From Nitrospiraceae bacterium (GTDB taxonomy: Bacteria; Nitrospirota; Nitrospiria; Nitrospirales; UBA2166), in the NCBI GenBank assembly GCA_002726235.1, contig PBSN01000001.1:17266-58126 (forward strand): a DNA stretch of 40,861 nucleotides, read 5' to 3'. Positions 16,632-24,827 of the stretch are shown here, in pieces. Each line of letters begins with the position of its first letter. The first letter of the stretch is position 1. The position numbers were made by a program, and so were the translations under genes. The notes below the pieces were generated by a model. It had not been told where the DNA came from. It did not search any database and was given only the letters and a program-made list of their open reading frames with translations.

Positions 16632-16983
16632 TGCTACGATGACTTTTTTTCCGAAAGGTGTTTTTCCCTGAGAGACTACTACATCTTGAATGCTACCCTG
16701 CTAGACAAACACACAAGACTCGCATAGATCGCAGCATATATCACGTCTTGCCATGCGATCGCCTCAACCCAAATAATCTTGCGTTGGGTTCAATGCAAGC
16801 AACTAGAGCAACTGCATCACGAGCTAAGTTAACACTGACAATAGGCAGAAATAAATCCGTCTAGGTAAATAATTTGCAATCTAGGTCACATTTTTCAGGG
16901 GCACTTTCCCTTATTCTAGAACGGTTTGTTGCCATTTTGGTTGATTTTACGCGCTTTACTCTGCAGTCATGTGTGAATTTTGA
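16632..16983. other. divergent promoter region, possible operator
   Basis: 352 nt between mtfA (minus) and the response regulator (plus). It contains the inverted repeat AACCCAA/TTGGGTT (16766-16790, 11-nt loop) and two direct copies of TCTAGGT (16860-16866 and 16880-16886) exactly 20 nt apart, upstream of the regulator gene. No gene. Confidence 0.45.
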
Positions 16984-17448
16984 GTGATGAATTCTAACGC
17001 CGAAAACGCCTCCGAAAGCCCCTCTTCAGGTGATTCGTCTGACCTTCCCCCCCCACGAATTCTGGTTGTGGAGGACGATGCCGCCGCCGCAAATGTTCTA
17101 TCCATCACGCTTCCAAAGCTAGGATATGTCGTAGCAGGGACAGTCTCCACAGGCGAAGCTGCCATTGAACATATGAAACGAGAGCGCCCAGACCTTGCTA
17201 TGATGGACATCCGCCTAGAGGGGCGAATGGACGGAATCAAAACCGCACAAATCGCACAAGATCAATTTGATGTTCCTGTAGTCTACATGACCGCTTACAC
17301 GGGCACGCTTGCCTTCCAATGTGTGCTCGGCACAGATCCTCGAACCCAACTCAGCAAACCGTTTACCAAGCGCGACATTAAAGCAGCAATTGACCTCGCA
17401 TTATCGCAGGCAAAACTCAACAACTCGAATCCACCCCTCGCACTGTAA
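16984..17448 (+). CDS. single-domain response regulator (CheY-like receiver)
   Basis: A 154-aa protein with one receiver domain (about residues 24-140) and no output domain. The acidic pair is E30/D31-D32 (VVEDD), the phosphoacceptor D75 (MMDIRLEG), the conserved Thr T103 (YMTAYT) and the Lys K125 (SKPF). The MDIRLEGRMDGIKTA stretch is typical of receivers paired with hybrid or PAS kinases. A Ser/Glu-rich ~20-residue N-terminal tail precedes the domain. Start is GTG 16984 or ATG 16987; the ribosome site is weak. No kinase is adjacent, so it is an orphan. Confidence 0.9.
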   Translation: MMNSNAENASESPSSGDSSDLPPPRILVVEDDAAAANVLSITLPKLGYVVAGTVSTGEAAIEHMKRERPDLAMMDIRLEGRMDGIKTAQIAQDQFDVPVVYMTAYTGTLAFQCVLGTDPRTQLSKPFTKRDIKAAIDLALSQAKLNNSNPPLAL

Positions 17449-17829
17449 ACCACTGCCCAGGATTTCACCTGGTAACAGACCGCCCCAGTATTTAAAATCC
17501 CCGTTGCTTCCTCTCATTTTCGTAAAAACTATCTGCATAGAGTTTTAAAAAAGTGTTATATATTGCGCGTTAGGGAGGATGCGTTAGGAAACAGAACTCC
17601 CCTTATGCTTAAATCATACAGATGATATTTTGAGTCTTTAATGTTAAGACTTTTCCTAAGTAATTTTTCAACAAAAAAATCTAGAACGATTATTTTACGG
17701 TAGTAAAATGACGGGGCAGAACACCTTCATGCCCCTAGGCATACTCCACCTCGTCGAGGCCAAAGCTTTCTATTAGGAATAAAATGGTATACTCAGCCGA
17801 CAGAGCAAAAATCAAATATTCTGCAAGGG
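17449..17829. other. A+T-rich intergenic region at a probable island boundary
   Basis: 381 nt where base composition drops sharply. It holds the perfect inverted repeat ATTTTAC-GGTA-GTAAAAT (17692-17709), the first copy of a direct repeat (17721-17756), and a possible -10 TATACT (17788-17793) for the methyltransferase. No gene. Confidence 0.45.
17721..17756. repeat. imperfect direct repeat flanking the methyltransferase, left copy
   Basis: CACCTTCATGCCCCTAGG, then CATACTCCACCTCGTC. It matches 18669-18705 at about 28 of 35 positions with a one- or two-base indel. An ATT-x-TTTTACG motif lies upstream in both copies. Confidence 0.5.
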
Positions 17830-18561
17830 GTGGGAAGTGTGAGGATAAGGATAGACCAGAGTGTATGGTGTTCGAAGTATACGATGAAGCAACATCCGAA
17901 ACTAAGTGATTACTTTCACGCATTTAATTCAGATAATATTCAGTATTTTGAGAGTGTAAAAAAATACTTGCTAATGACTCAAAAAATTAAAGGCGACATT
18001 GTTGAGTGTGGCATTGGAAGAGGCCGATCTTTAATAGCAATCTGTCATATCATAAACGAGTGGAAGCAGGGGAAAAAAGTTCATGCTTTCGACTCATTTG
18101 AAGGTTTTGGATTTATCAATCCTCAAGATAGGTCTTTTAGAGATCCGAAAAATGGAGAATGGTCACATTCACCTAATGAAAAAATCAGACATAATAAAAA
18201 ATTTATAAGCAGGATTTTGGAATTGCATATTTACGAAAAAAATTTCAAAAACGTCGAATTGGTCAAAGGATTCGTTGAAAACACGTTACCGAAACATGCA
18301 AACAAAATTAAGAAAATATCATTCCTGAATGCCGACGTAGATTTATATAGTGGCCATACAGCAATCCTTGAAAATTTATGGACGAAAATATCAAAAAATG
18401 GAATTATTTATTTTGATGATATTTATCATAAGAAAGTTAAAAAGGTGCCTTTTCCTGGAGCAAGAAAGGCATATGACTATTTCTTTGCAGGTAAACGAAA
18501 ATATATTAAAGAATTAATTTGTGAAAAAAGAGGAAATCTAATTGTACAAAAAATTATTTAA
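17830..18561 (+). CDS. TylF/MycF-like SAM-dependent methyltransferase, A+T-rich
   Basis: Up to 243 aa, class I methyltransferase of the TylF/MycF (macrocin O-methyltransferase) type found in sugar and O-antigen clusters. SAM site: DIVECGIGRGRSL (about 58-70); acidic motif AFDSFEGFGF; metal/catalytic motifs NADVDLYSGH and YFDDIY. Starts GTG 17830, GTG 17839 and ATG 17884 are all possible; AAGGGG upstream favours one of the GTGs. The gene is Lys/Asn/Ile-rich with A/T-ending codons, clearly poorer in G+C than all neighbours, and sits between imperfect direct repeats. Probably horizontally acquired. Substrate unknown; a surface or capsular sugar is likely. Confidence 0.85.
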   Translation: MGSVRIRIDQSVWCSKYTMKQHPKLSDYFHAFNSDNIQYFESVKKYLLMTQKIKGDIVECGIGRGRSLIAICHIINEWKQGKKVHAFDSFEGFGFINPQDRSFRDPKNGEWSHSPNEKIRHNKKFISRILELHIYEKNFKNVELVKGFVENTLPKHANKIKKISFLNADVDLYSGHTAILENLWTKISKNGIIYFDDIYHKKVKKVPFPGARKAYDYFFAGKRKYIKELICEKRGNLIVQKII

Positions 18562-18668
18562 ACCTTTGAATTTGATACTTGTTAATACTTATCCCGACAA
18601 AGTTTTCACCGCCGAATTTCAGAAACCATTGTTTTACGCCAATCAATTAACACGAAAAGAGTAACACA

Positions 18669-18705
18669 GCACCTTCACGCTCCTAGAAACATACTCCGTC
18701 TCGTG
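18669..18705. repeat. imperfect direct repeat flanking the methyltransferase, right copy
   Basis: CACCTTCACGCTCCTAG, then AAACATACTCCGTCTCGTG. Partner of 17721-17756 in the same orientation, ~108 nt after the methyltransferase stop. Confidence 0.5.
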
Positions 18706-18733
18706 CCCTCTCTCAACGCAGGTTAGCTCAGGT

Positions 18734-18742
18734 TGCTATGAT
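18734..18742 (+). promoter_or_regulatory. candidate extended -10
   Basis: TGCTATGAT (-10 TATGAT at 18737-18742 with an upstream TG) would start transcription near 18749, ahead of ATG 18762. This argues against ATG 18738, which lies inside the box. Confidence 0.35.
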
Positions 18743-18761
18743 TATCAGCGGGAATTCGCTC

Positions 18762-19022
18762 ATGAGAAACAGTGACAAGACTACGAACGGCCAAGCACAA
18801 GAAACCTGGCTTGACCATGCTCATACCTCAGGTCAAATTCTTCTTCTTCTTCTCACGTGCTTTATTGTTCTTTTTTCGATCTTCACCGCAGGGGTTGAGA
18901 GCGGAATATTGATAGGCACGATTCTTGCCATCGCGTGGTTGTTTCTGTCTATTGGGTGGTGGGTTATATATCGCCTACTTTACTATGTCCTATCTCCACG
19001 GAGCAGGTCTCACACTCCATGA
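18762..19022 (+). CDS. small two-helix membrane protein
   Basis: An 86-aa protein from ATG 18762; an in-frame ATG at 18738 would add eight residues but overlaps a candidate -10 box. A hydrophilic N-terminus (MRNSDKTTNGQAQETW) is followed by two hydrophobic segments (ILLLLLTCFIVLFSIFTAG and IGTILAIAWLFLSIGWWVIY) and a basic tail. Family not recognised. Just outside the right repeat of the methyltransferase segment. Confidence 0.55.
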   Translation: MRNSDKTTNGQAQETWLDHAHTSGQILLLLLTCFIVLFSIFTAGVESGILIGTILAIAWLFLSIGWWVIYRLLYYVLSPRSRSHTP

Positions 19023-19117
19023 TCACCCCTAACATCTGAGGTTTTTGCTTTTCATCGACATCATGGTAGTCGAAAAGTATTTGTATACCACCGTGATCTT
19101 CAAGCTTCTTTCCCTAG

Positions 19118-19510
19118 TCATGGTTCATGGTGATTACAAATACTTGTATCAGGTTCAAACTCGCGTTCAAGGTACTCGATAAGAAGCTGCACGTTTTTCA
19201 GGTTGGATTTCAAATAGACATCATACAGATCCCCGACGACAGGAACCGCCCCTAAGATGAAATCGATCCCAACATTCCACATCATGCGCATGAGAATTGT
19301 CTTCGGCACACCAAGCCTCCATGCCTCACGCAAAATATAGAGTGCCGTCACAGATGTGAACACGTCTCCGACAACCGGAATAAATCCGATGATAGCGTCG
19401 AGACCGACGCGTTGGTCTGTTCCAGGAATAGGGATACGGTCGTCAAGCCATGTGGCAAAGCGCTTTAACCGTGCAAGGTGAATTTCTTTATCTTCTTGAA
19501 GCTCCATCAC
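19118..19510 (-). CDS. DUF4112 membrane protein
   Basis: A 130-aa DUF4112 protein. Diagnostic blocks: LDDRIPIPGTDQRVGLDAIIGFIPVVGD and a second, related GIDFILGAVPVVGDLYD, forming two hydrophobic re-entrant/helical segments with repeated P-VVGD motifs, then a charged C-terminus. Function unknown in the family. Last gene of a five-gene minus-strand run, 25 nt after the cysteine-cluster gene. Confidence 0.88.
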   Translation of the reverse strand: MMELQEDKEIHLARLKRFATWLDDRIPIPGTDQRVGLDAIIGFIPVVGDVFTSVTALYILREAWRLGVPKTILMRMMWNVGIDFILGAVPVVGDLYDVYLKSNLKNVQLLIEYLEREFEPDTSICNHHEP

Positions 19511-19535
19511 GCCTATGACCGTTACGCGTCACTCA

Positions 19536-20174
19536 TTAAAGTGCTGACTCTGGCCATTGCAATAAAATCGTCGTGCGCTCGCATCCTGCTTCTGCAGCAT
19601 TCACAATCTGCATACGCACATCCGTTCCATAGACCTGCTCGATCGTATCCATTAAGGCTCTCTGAGAGATCGGCTTGCTAGATTCACACCGCGTATTGCA
19701 GTGAAACGCCAGCGCATCCTCTGCAATCGAAAGCTGTTGTGGATCATCATCTGAAATACTTAGCGGCCAAAGAAGACATACCGCTGGCTTGACCTGGTCA
19801 AACGGAATCTTCAAATGTGCGGCGGCACTGTGAAGCCCACAACGAGTCTTATCTTCTGACTGGTAGGCAAAGACACACAGTCCGTCTTCTGTCGTATCGA
19901 GACTAATCAGTCCATCATCTGTCTCTTCAAAAACATTCTGGAAACCATCCCTGTTCTTCAAATCGGGGCAAAACTTCGATGCCTCTGGAAATACACCGAC
20001 AATGGCTTCCATCTCATCTGGTGTAATACAAACTTCATAGGTCGCACAACACGACCGCCTAGGGCCTTTGCCTTGGCATCCGTCACATGTATGCGAGAGG
20101 GTCTCAACCTGCTTTATCTCAACGACCATGGATGTGTTTTTCAACTTCTTCGAGGCTTGTCGCATCACTAGCAC
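19536..20174 (-). CDS. DUF3109/YkgJ-like cysteine-cluster protein
   Basis: Up to 212 aa. Cysteine pattern: CDGC near residue 30, SCCATYEVCIT near 41-51, LCVFAYQSEDKTRCGLH near 100-114, AVCLLWPLSI and FHCNTRC. This matches cysteine-cluster proteins of the DUF3109/YkgJ group, thought to bind zinc or an Fe-S cluster. Function unestablished. GTG 20174 or ATG 20165 may start it; the latter gives MRQASKK. It begins 3 nt after the preceding gene ends, so translation is probably coupled. Confidence 0.8.
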   Translation of the reverse strand: MLVMRQASKKLKNTSMVVEIKQVETLSHTCDGCQGKGPRRSCCATYEVCITPDEMEAIVGVFPEASKFCPDLKNRDGFQNVFEETDDGLISLDTTEDGLCVFAYQSEDKTRCGLHSAAAHLKIPFDQVKPAVCLLWPLSISDDDPQQLSIAEDALAFHCNTRCESSKPISQRALMDTIEQVYGTDVRMQIVNAAEAGCERTTILLQWPESAL

Positions 20175-20176
20175 TC

Positions 20177-20527
20177 TTATCGGCTACGTCCCTGTCGGCG
20201 AGGTCGGAGAGCGTGCGAACAGTGCGGGCATGTGTCTAAATGTACGAGATCAACCAACCAAGTCGTATGCGAACGTGTCGTGATCATATTCCACACCAGC
20301 GAGCGGTGACAAGTCAGACAGCGGAGCGACCACATCAGCCAGAGCACTATCACGATACTGAGCACAGTTCCAGTAACCAAATAGGGCATGATTGGGCCAT
20401 GCCCAGCAATCAAGGCAATCACGGCAAAGGGAAAGGCAATCAACGCAATCCCGCAACTGAGAAGTGCTAAATACAGTTTCCACATCTGACCGGTAGCTTC
20501 AAGCCAATTGGACTTCGTCACATCCAT
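20177..20527 (-). CDS. two-helix membrane protein with a C-terminal Zn-ribbon-like tail
   Basis: A 116-aa protein. Two membrane segments (LYLALLSCGIALIAFPFAVIALI and YLVTGTVLSIVIVLWLMWSL), then a cytoplasmic tail with CLTC and CPHC pairs 28-30 residues apart that could bind zinc, ending in RPRRQGRSR. Start ATG 20527 has GAGGT seven nt upstream. I do not recognise the family. It sits directly before the cysteine-cluster gene, and both carry metal-binding cysteines. Confidence 0.7.
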   Translation of the reverse strand: MDVTKSNWLEATGQMWKLYLALLSCGIALIAFPFAVIALIAGHGPIMPYLVTGTVLSIVIVLWLMWSLRCLTCHRSLVWNMITTRSHTTWLVDLVHLDTCPHCSHALRPRRQGRSR

Positions 20528-20586
20528 TCGTTGACCTCATGATCCGGCAGTCGAGATTCATTTGCCACAACAAGATTTTTATCGAT

Positions 20587-20877
20587 TCACATTGGCGGAA
20601 CCAAGCGAATCGGCATCACCTCAACATCAATCCATACGCCTTTAGTCACATAGGGATCGGATTGAAGCCACAGATCTAATGCGGCCCGAGACTCAAAATT
20701 CATGTACAGCGTTGAGCCGATCATATTACCTTGATTGTCCAAAATTGCTCCCCCATTGATAAACACACCTGTCTCCTTGAGAGCAACGATGTTGTCCAAA
20801 TGCGCTGATCTCGCTTGAAGCCTTCGCGTTTTAGCTTCAGCATCTTTACCATCGTAAGCCATGACAAGAAACTCCAT
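20587..20877 (-). CDS. YciI family protein
   Basis: A 96-aa YCII-related (dimeric ferredoxin-like fold) protein: FLVMAYDGKDAEAKTRRL, the R-x-x-HL pair (RSAHLDNI) containing the conserved His, GAILDNQGNMIGS, and the DPYVTKGVW block typical of YciI. Often considered a small hydrolase or binding protein; the substrate is unknown. Strong ribosome site (GGAGGGGG). 19 nt after the GIY-YIG gene. Confidence 0.9.
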   Translation of the reverse strand: MEFLVMAYDGKDAEAKTRRLQARSAHLDNIVALKETGVFINGGAILDNQGNMIGSTLYMNFESRAALDLWLQSDPYVTKGVWIDVEVMPIRLVPPM

Positions 20878-20896
20878 CGCCCCCTCCAGAGAAATC

Positions 20897-21202
20897 TTAT
20901 AGGCAACGCCGTTCGGCGCGTATCACCATCCCATCGATAATATCGTTTTGTATAAGTACCGCTTCCTTCCGCAATTTTGAAAGATTCTTAATCTGACGTT
21001 CGACACTCAGTGCAACGCATTTATTGTCTCCAATGGCCTTCGCAAGCACTAACTCCAATGGCCCTCTACCGCGAAGATATTTTGCCGCCTTGTTTGAATT
21101 GTCCTGATGCTCCGCAAAACGTCGCGCAACATCAGTGGAAATACCCGTATAAAGCGTCCCTTCTCTACATCGAACTATATAGAGATGCCATTGCAATGCC
21201 AC
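20897..21202 (-). CDS. GIY-YIG endonuclease-superfamily protein (UPF0213-type)
   Basis: A 101-aa single-domain GIY-YIG protein: WHLYIVRCREGTLYTGISTD (the Y-x-V...YTG pair), RRFAEHQ with catalytic-type Arg, and a C-terminal helix (ALSVERQIKNLSKLRKEAVL) including the conserved Glu. Small UvrC-like nucleases of this type are widespread with unclear roles. Start GTG 21202. First gene of the minus-strand run down to 19118. Confidence 0.88.
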   Translation of the reverse strand: MALQWHLYIVRCREGTLYTGISTDVARRFAEHQDNSNKAAKYLRGRGPLELVLAKAIGDNKCVALSVERQIKNLSKLRKEAVLIQNDIIDGMVIRAERRCL

Positions 21203-21653
21203 AGAGCCATCGCCCCCCTGACTACATGCGGACGTCGAGCGCCATGCTAAAATCCAATGCCTGCATAGCCACTACAATCACAATTGTGGGAGGGTACTCC
21301 AAACAGCAAAGGGACCCAATCGCACGACAGAGCAAGGAGCCAGCACGAACCACCTTCGATTAAACAATTGCAACTGCTCGGTTATTTAGGCTGAAAGTGA
21401 AAGCAGATACGCGACATTTCTAACCTCTTCTACATCTGATAATGATACTATGGGACCTTGGTCACTGTCTCCCCCTTCGTACCTCGGTCTGTCCATCCAA
21501 GCAATTTCCCACTATATTGACCATTTGGCGTTCAGCAATCATCATTTTTAGCAGGACTGCTATAATTTCTTAGACAATTTGAATGCACTGTATAATTTCC
21601 CTTGTGCTGAGCCAAGCACAAAGCCCAATCCACGTACACATCAGGTGAACAAC
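21203..21653. other. divergent intergenic region with candidate promoters
   Basis: 451 nt between the GIY-YIG and DUF3750 genes. It contains the extended -10 TGCTATAAT (21558-21566) and a second TATAAT (21591-21596), both oriented toward the DUF3750 gene. Small open frames here are not supported as genes. Confidence 0.45.
21558..21566 (+). promoter_or_regulatory. extended -10 promoter of the DUF3750 gene
   Basis: TGCTATAAT: perfect -10 with the upstream TG. No good -35 at 17 nt, as is usual for extended -10 promoters. A second TATAAT at 21591-21596 could serve instead and would make ATG 21654 the only usable start. Confidence 0.45.
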
Positions 21654-22400
21654 ATGAAATGGGCAAAACGACTAAGCATTGTTTCCACCGTTGTCCTGAT
21701 CGGGCCTGTCCTAAGCATCGCGTGTGGACAGGTGCATCTGGATCGAGACTGGCGGACCGCCAGCCGAGTCAGTGCGCAGATTGCGCCTGCCCCTGAGATT
21801 CCAGAAGCCATTGTCCAGATCTATGCCGCACGCGCATTTAACTGGCGAGGAATTTTTGGCGTTCATACTTGGATTGCCACGAAGAGATCACAGGATCAGC
21901 ATTTTGTGGTCCATGATGTAATTGGGTGGCGTAGGTTTTCCAATCGTGCTGTGCTGGCTTCATATGTCGATGTTCCAGACCGACTCTGGTTTGGAAACCA
22001 ACCTGAGATTCTCGTCGACCTACGAGGACAAGCCGCCGAAGAAGCAATCCTCCACATCGCTGACGCAATTGGCACATATCCCTACACATGGGACTACCGC
22101 CTATGGCCAGGACCAAACAGCAATACTTTTACGGCTTTTGTCGGACGGCATGTACCCGAGCTTCGACTGCACCTTCCGCCAACGGCAATCGGTAAGGATT
22201 TTCTTGAGAACAGCACTATCCTCGCCCGAACGCCAAGCGGAACAGGCTATCAACTCTCTCTCGCCGGCCTCGTTGGAATGACAGCGGCATGGCGAGAAGG
22301 GATTGAGGTGAATATTATTGGGTTGGTGTTCGGTGTAGATGTCCGCCGTCCAGCCATCAAACTCCCTGGTATCGGTCGAGTGGGATTTTCTCAGGACTAA
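21654..22400 (+). CDS. DUF3750 family exported protein
   Basis: About 248 aa from ATG 21654 (AGGTG seven nt upstream; the upstream in-frame ATG 21579 lies between the two -10 boxes). N-terminal signal (MKWAKRLSIVSTVVLIGPVLSIACG), possibly a lipoprotein at the Cys though the lipobox is weak. DUF3750 hallmarks: IYAARAFNWRGIFGVHTWIATK, VVHDVIGWRR, LVDLRGQAAEEAI, YRLWPGPNSNTF, and LRLHLPPTAIGKD. Envelope protein of unknown role. Its stop is 4 nt from the convergent YheT stop. Confidence 0.9.
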   Translation: MKWAKRLSIVSTVVLIGPVLSIACGQVHLDRDWRTASRVSAQIAPAPEIPEAIVQIYAARAFNWRGIFGVHTWIATKRSQDQHFVVHDVIGWRRFSNRAVLASYVDVPDRLWFGNQPEILVDLRGQAAEEAILHIADAIGTYPYTWDYRLWPGPNSNTFTAFVGRHVPELRLHLPPTAIGKDFLENSTILARTPSGTGYQLSLAGLVGMTAAWREGIEVNIIGLVFGVDVRRPAIKLPGIGRVGFSQD

Positions 22401-22404
22401 TCAT

Positions 22405-23367
22405 TTACGTAATGTACTGTTTGAAATATTCTGGTATTCGCTTTTCAAGCCAATACTCTTCTTTCCCAGGAAATGTTCCCTGGACAAACCCCACATGTCC
22501 ACCACGCGCACTAAGTTCAAGACTGACAATCGGTGAAAGTTGATCGACCGTTGGAATAGCTTCGACAGACGAAAATGGATCATCTTTTGCGTGAATAATC
22601 AGTGTAGGAATACGAATATCCAAAAGATAGGGCCCGCAACTTGAACGAGTGTAATAGTCGTCGACCCCTGCAAATTCGTGTAACGGGGCAGTAACGTAAT
22701 CGTCAAAGTCACGAAATGTCTTGAGCGTAGTTATCTGTTCCACATCAAACGGAAACGATGCGGTCTGAGATTTCATTTTTATTTTGTTGACCAGCCTTTT
22801 TACAAGATACCACTGATACAAGCGTGAAAATCCTTTATCCAATTCCTGCGCTGCAAGATGCAGATCAAACGTGGGCGACACGGCAATACCAGCACATAAA
22901 GGGTTGTTCGCACCAGTTTCTCCCACCCATTTCAGAAAGACATTCCCGCCCATCGAATATCCTAATGCCACTAATGGGACTCCCGGTTCACAAATTTTGA
23001 TATGGCGGATGACAGCAGCGAAATCACTAGTGTCTCCGGAATGATAGGCACGCGACAAGCGATTGTGTTCGCCACTGCAACCTCTGAAGTGGACAAGGAC
23101 ACCGCGCCACCCGTGAGAATGAATCGTCTCGAGAATTCCGGGGATGTAGTGAGATCGATAGGAACCCTCTAATCCATGAAGCACAACAACGATCGGACCA
23201 TCCTCACGCGCAGTCCATGCGAGATCGAGAAAATCTCCATCCTGCAACTCAAGCCGTTCGTATTTGAGAACCATGGAGTTATTGCGCCTGAAGAGTACCC
23301 CCCACAGCGTTTGAATATGGCGATTTGAGCACCACCACGGCGCGGTGAAACTACTCTCCTGAATCAT
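22405..23367 (-). CDS. yheT: YheT-family alpha/beta hydrolase
   Basis: A 320-aa hydrolase of the YheT/UPF0017 family. The N-terminal PWWCSNRHIQTLWG is diagnostic. Catalytic triad: Ser138 (GYSMGGN), Asp263 (HAKDDPF), His291 (GGHVGFV); the oxyanion region is VVLHGLEGSY. Likely an esterase or acyl hydrolase with unknown substrate. Start ATG 23367 has AGGAG immediately upstream. It follows the antiporter by 12 nt, so the two form an operon. Confidence 0.92.
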   Translation of the reverse strand: MIQESSFTAPWWCSNRHIQTLWGVLFRRNNSMVLKYERLELQDGDFLDLAWTAREDGPIVVVLHGLEGSYRSHYIPGILETIHSHGWRGVLVHFRGCSGEHNRLSRAYHSGDTSDFAAVIRHIKICEPGVPLVALGYSMGGNVFLKWVGETGANNPLCAGIAVSPTFDLHLAAQELDKGFSRLYQWYLVKRLVNKIKMKSQTASFPFDVEQITTLKTFRDFDDYVTAPLHEFAGVDDYYTRSSCGPYLLDIRIPTLIIHAKDDPFSSVEAIPTVDQLSPIVSLELSARGGHVGFVQGTFPGKEEYWLEKRIPEYFKQYIT

Positions 23368-23379
23368 TCTCCTATGTTG

Positions 23380-24633
23380 CTATGATCTGGAGGGGACAAT
23401 TCGTTTGACGAGAGCTTTCATACTCATGCCTTGAACCACGATAGAAAAGATTACAACAGCATACGTCGCAGTCAGAATAAGTGGTTTGAACTCGTTTTCT
23501 GGTAACGATAATGCCAACGCAACAGCAATACCACCACGAAGACCACCCCATATCAGCACGGGGATAGCCCCTTGTGTAAACGTCATACGTACTGAAAGTG
23601 CAGCCATCGGAATTCCGACGCCAAACGACCGCCCAAGCAACGTGATAGGAATTGCCAAAATTGCAGCGGAGATGTGATCAATCGAAAAACTTACCACCAG
23701 AACTTCTAGGCCGATCAGAAGAAAGAGCACTGAATTAAGAATTTCGTCCATCAACTCCCAAAAGTGAAACAGATGTTCTCTAGTTGTTTCAGACATGGCA
23801 AACTGCGCGCCTTGATTCCCAATGAAGAGGCCAGCGACCACCATCGCGATCGGCCCACTCATATGGACTTTGATTGCGATTGCATAAGTCACCATTACCA
23901 ACGCTAAGCTAATAAGAATTTCAATGACATATTCGTCGATAACATGCATCGCGCGATAGCCGACATATCCAGCCACAAGCCCCAACAAAATTCCGCCGAC
24001 TGCCTCTTGGAGAAACACGATCATGACATCCTTCGGCCCTACCTGCCCATAGTCTCCTCCAACGGCAATAGAAAGCAGAATAGTGAACACCACCACCCCT
24101 ACTCCATCATTGAATAGCGACTCGCCAGCCACCTTTGCTTCCAGTGCAGACGGAACATTGATGGTCTTAAAAATTCCAAGCACTGCCACCGGATCCGTCG
24201 GGCTAATGAGAGCACCGAACACCAACGCCCATATCCACGGCAGCGACAACCCAAGTAAGCCAAGCACAAACCACAGTGCGGTTCCAATCACAAACGTTGA
24301 CGTGAGGATACCAACTGTAGCCAATGTCAAAATTGGCCACTTGCGATCTGCCATAGCAATGAAGTCGACATGTAACGCCCCAGCAAAGAGGAGAAAGCTC
24401 AACATCCCATGCATCACCGTCTCATGAAAGTCAATTTGTGCAAGGAGCTTTGAGATAGTTATTCCTATTTCACTCCCCGGAAGAGTTGCATCAGCAAAAA
24501 TGACCACGCTCGATGCCGAAAGGGCAATCAGTAACAAGCCAATAGTATGCGGAAGTTTCAGATATCGATGATTGAGAAACCCAAACAATGCCGCTAAACC
24601 AATGAGAATGGCGGCGATATCAAATACAGACAT
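23380..24633 (-). CDS. CPA1-family Na+/H+ antiporter
   Basis: A 417-aa antiporter starting at ATG 24633, preceded by GGGGAGG at 5-nt spacing; the longer frame to 24654 would start within the ribosome site. About 12 helices. CPA1 motifs: FGALISPTDPVAVLGI (cation-site TDP), KVAGESLFNDGVGVVVF (conserved ND Asp), and LIWGGLRGGIAVALAL near the C-terminus with the conserved Arg. Exchanges Na+ or K+ for H+ across the inner membrane. No regulatory C-terminal domain. Confidence 0.93.
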   Translation of the reverse strand: MSVFDIAAILIGLAALFGFLNHRYLKLPHTIGLLLIALSASSVVIFADATLPGSEIGITISKLLAQIDFHETVMHGMLSFLLFAGALHVDFIAMADRKWPILTLATVGILTSTFVIGTALWFVLGLLGLSLPWIWALVFGALISPTDPVAVLGIFKTINVPSALEAKVAGESLFNDGVGVVVFTILLSIAVGGDYGQVGPKDVMIVFLQEAVGGILLGLVAGYVGYRAMHVIDEYVIEILISLALVMVTYAIAIKVHMSGPIAMVVAGLFIGNQGAQFAMSETTREHLFHFWELMDEILNSVLFLLIGLEVLVVSFSIDHISAAILAIPITLLGRSFGVGIPMAALSVRMTFTQGAIPVLIWGGLRGGIAVALALSLPENEFKPLILTATYAVVIFSIVVQGMSMKALVKRIVPSRS

Positions 24634-24793
24634 TGGCGCCTCCCCTCTCTGCAATCTAGATATGAACGATAATAAGCAAGGCGTAGGACATCGGTTGCGG
24701 AGAACATGGCGCGATTTAACAGGGAAGTCAAGAGTCTAGATTCAGCCCTCCAAGTTTATCCTTCGGCATCAATACCTACCTGACAAAACAGAT

Positions 24794-24802
24794 TGCTATA
24801 AT
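24794..24802 (+). promoter_or_regulatory. extended -10 promoter of the zinc metallopeptidase gene
   Basis: TGCTATAAT, identical to the box upstream of the DUF3750 gene, 26 nt before ATG 24828. No recognisable -35. Confidence 0.45.
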
Positions 24803-24827
24803 AACCAGCGTTACACAGGAGAAACAC

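Noticed and set aside
12331-21202. Homing endonuclease or mobile intron signalled by two GIY-YIG-type genes
   Set aside because: Both are small chromosomal-family proteins (DUF123 and UPF0213-like), unlinked, with no interrupted host gene.
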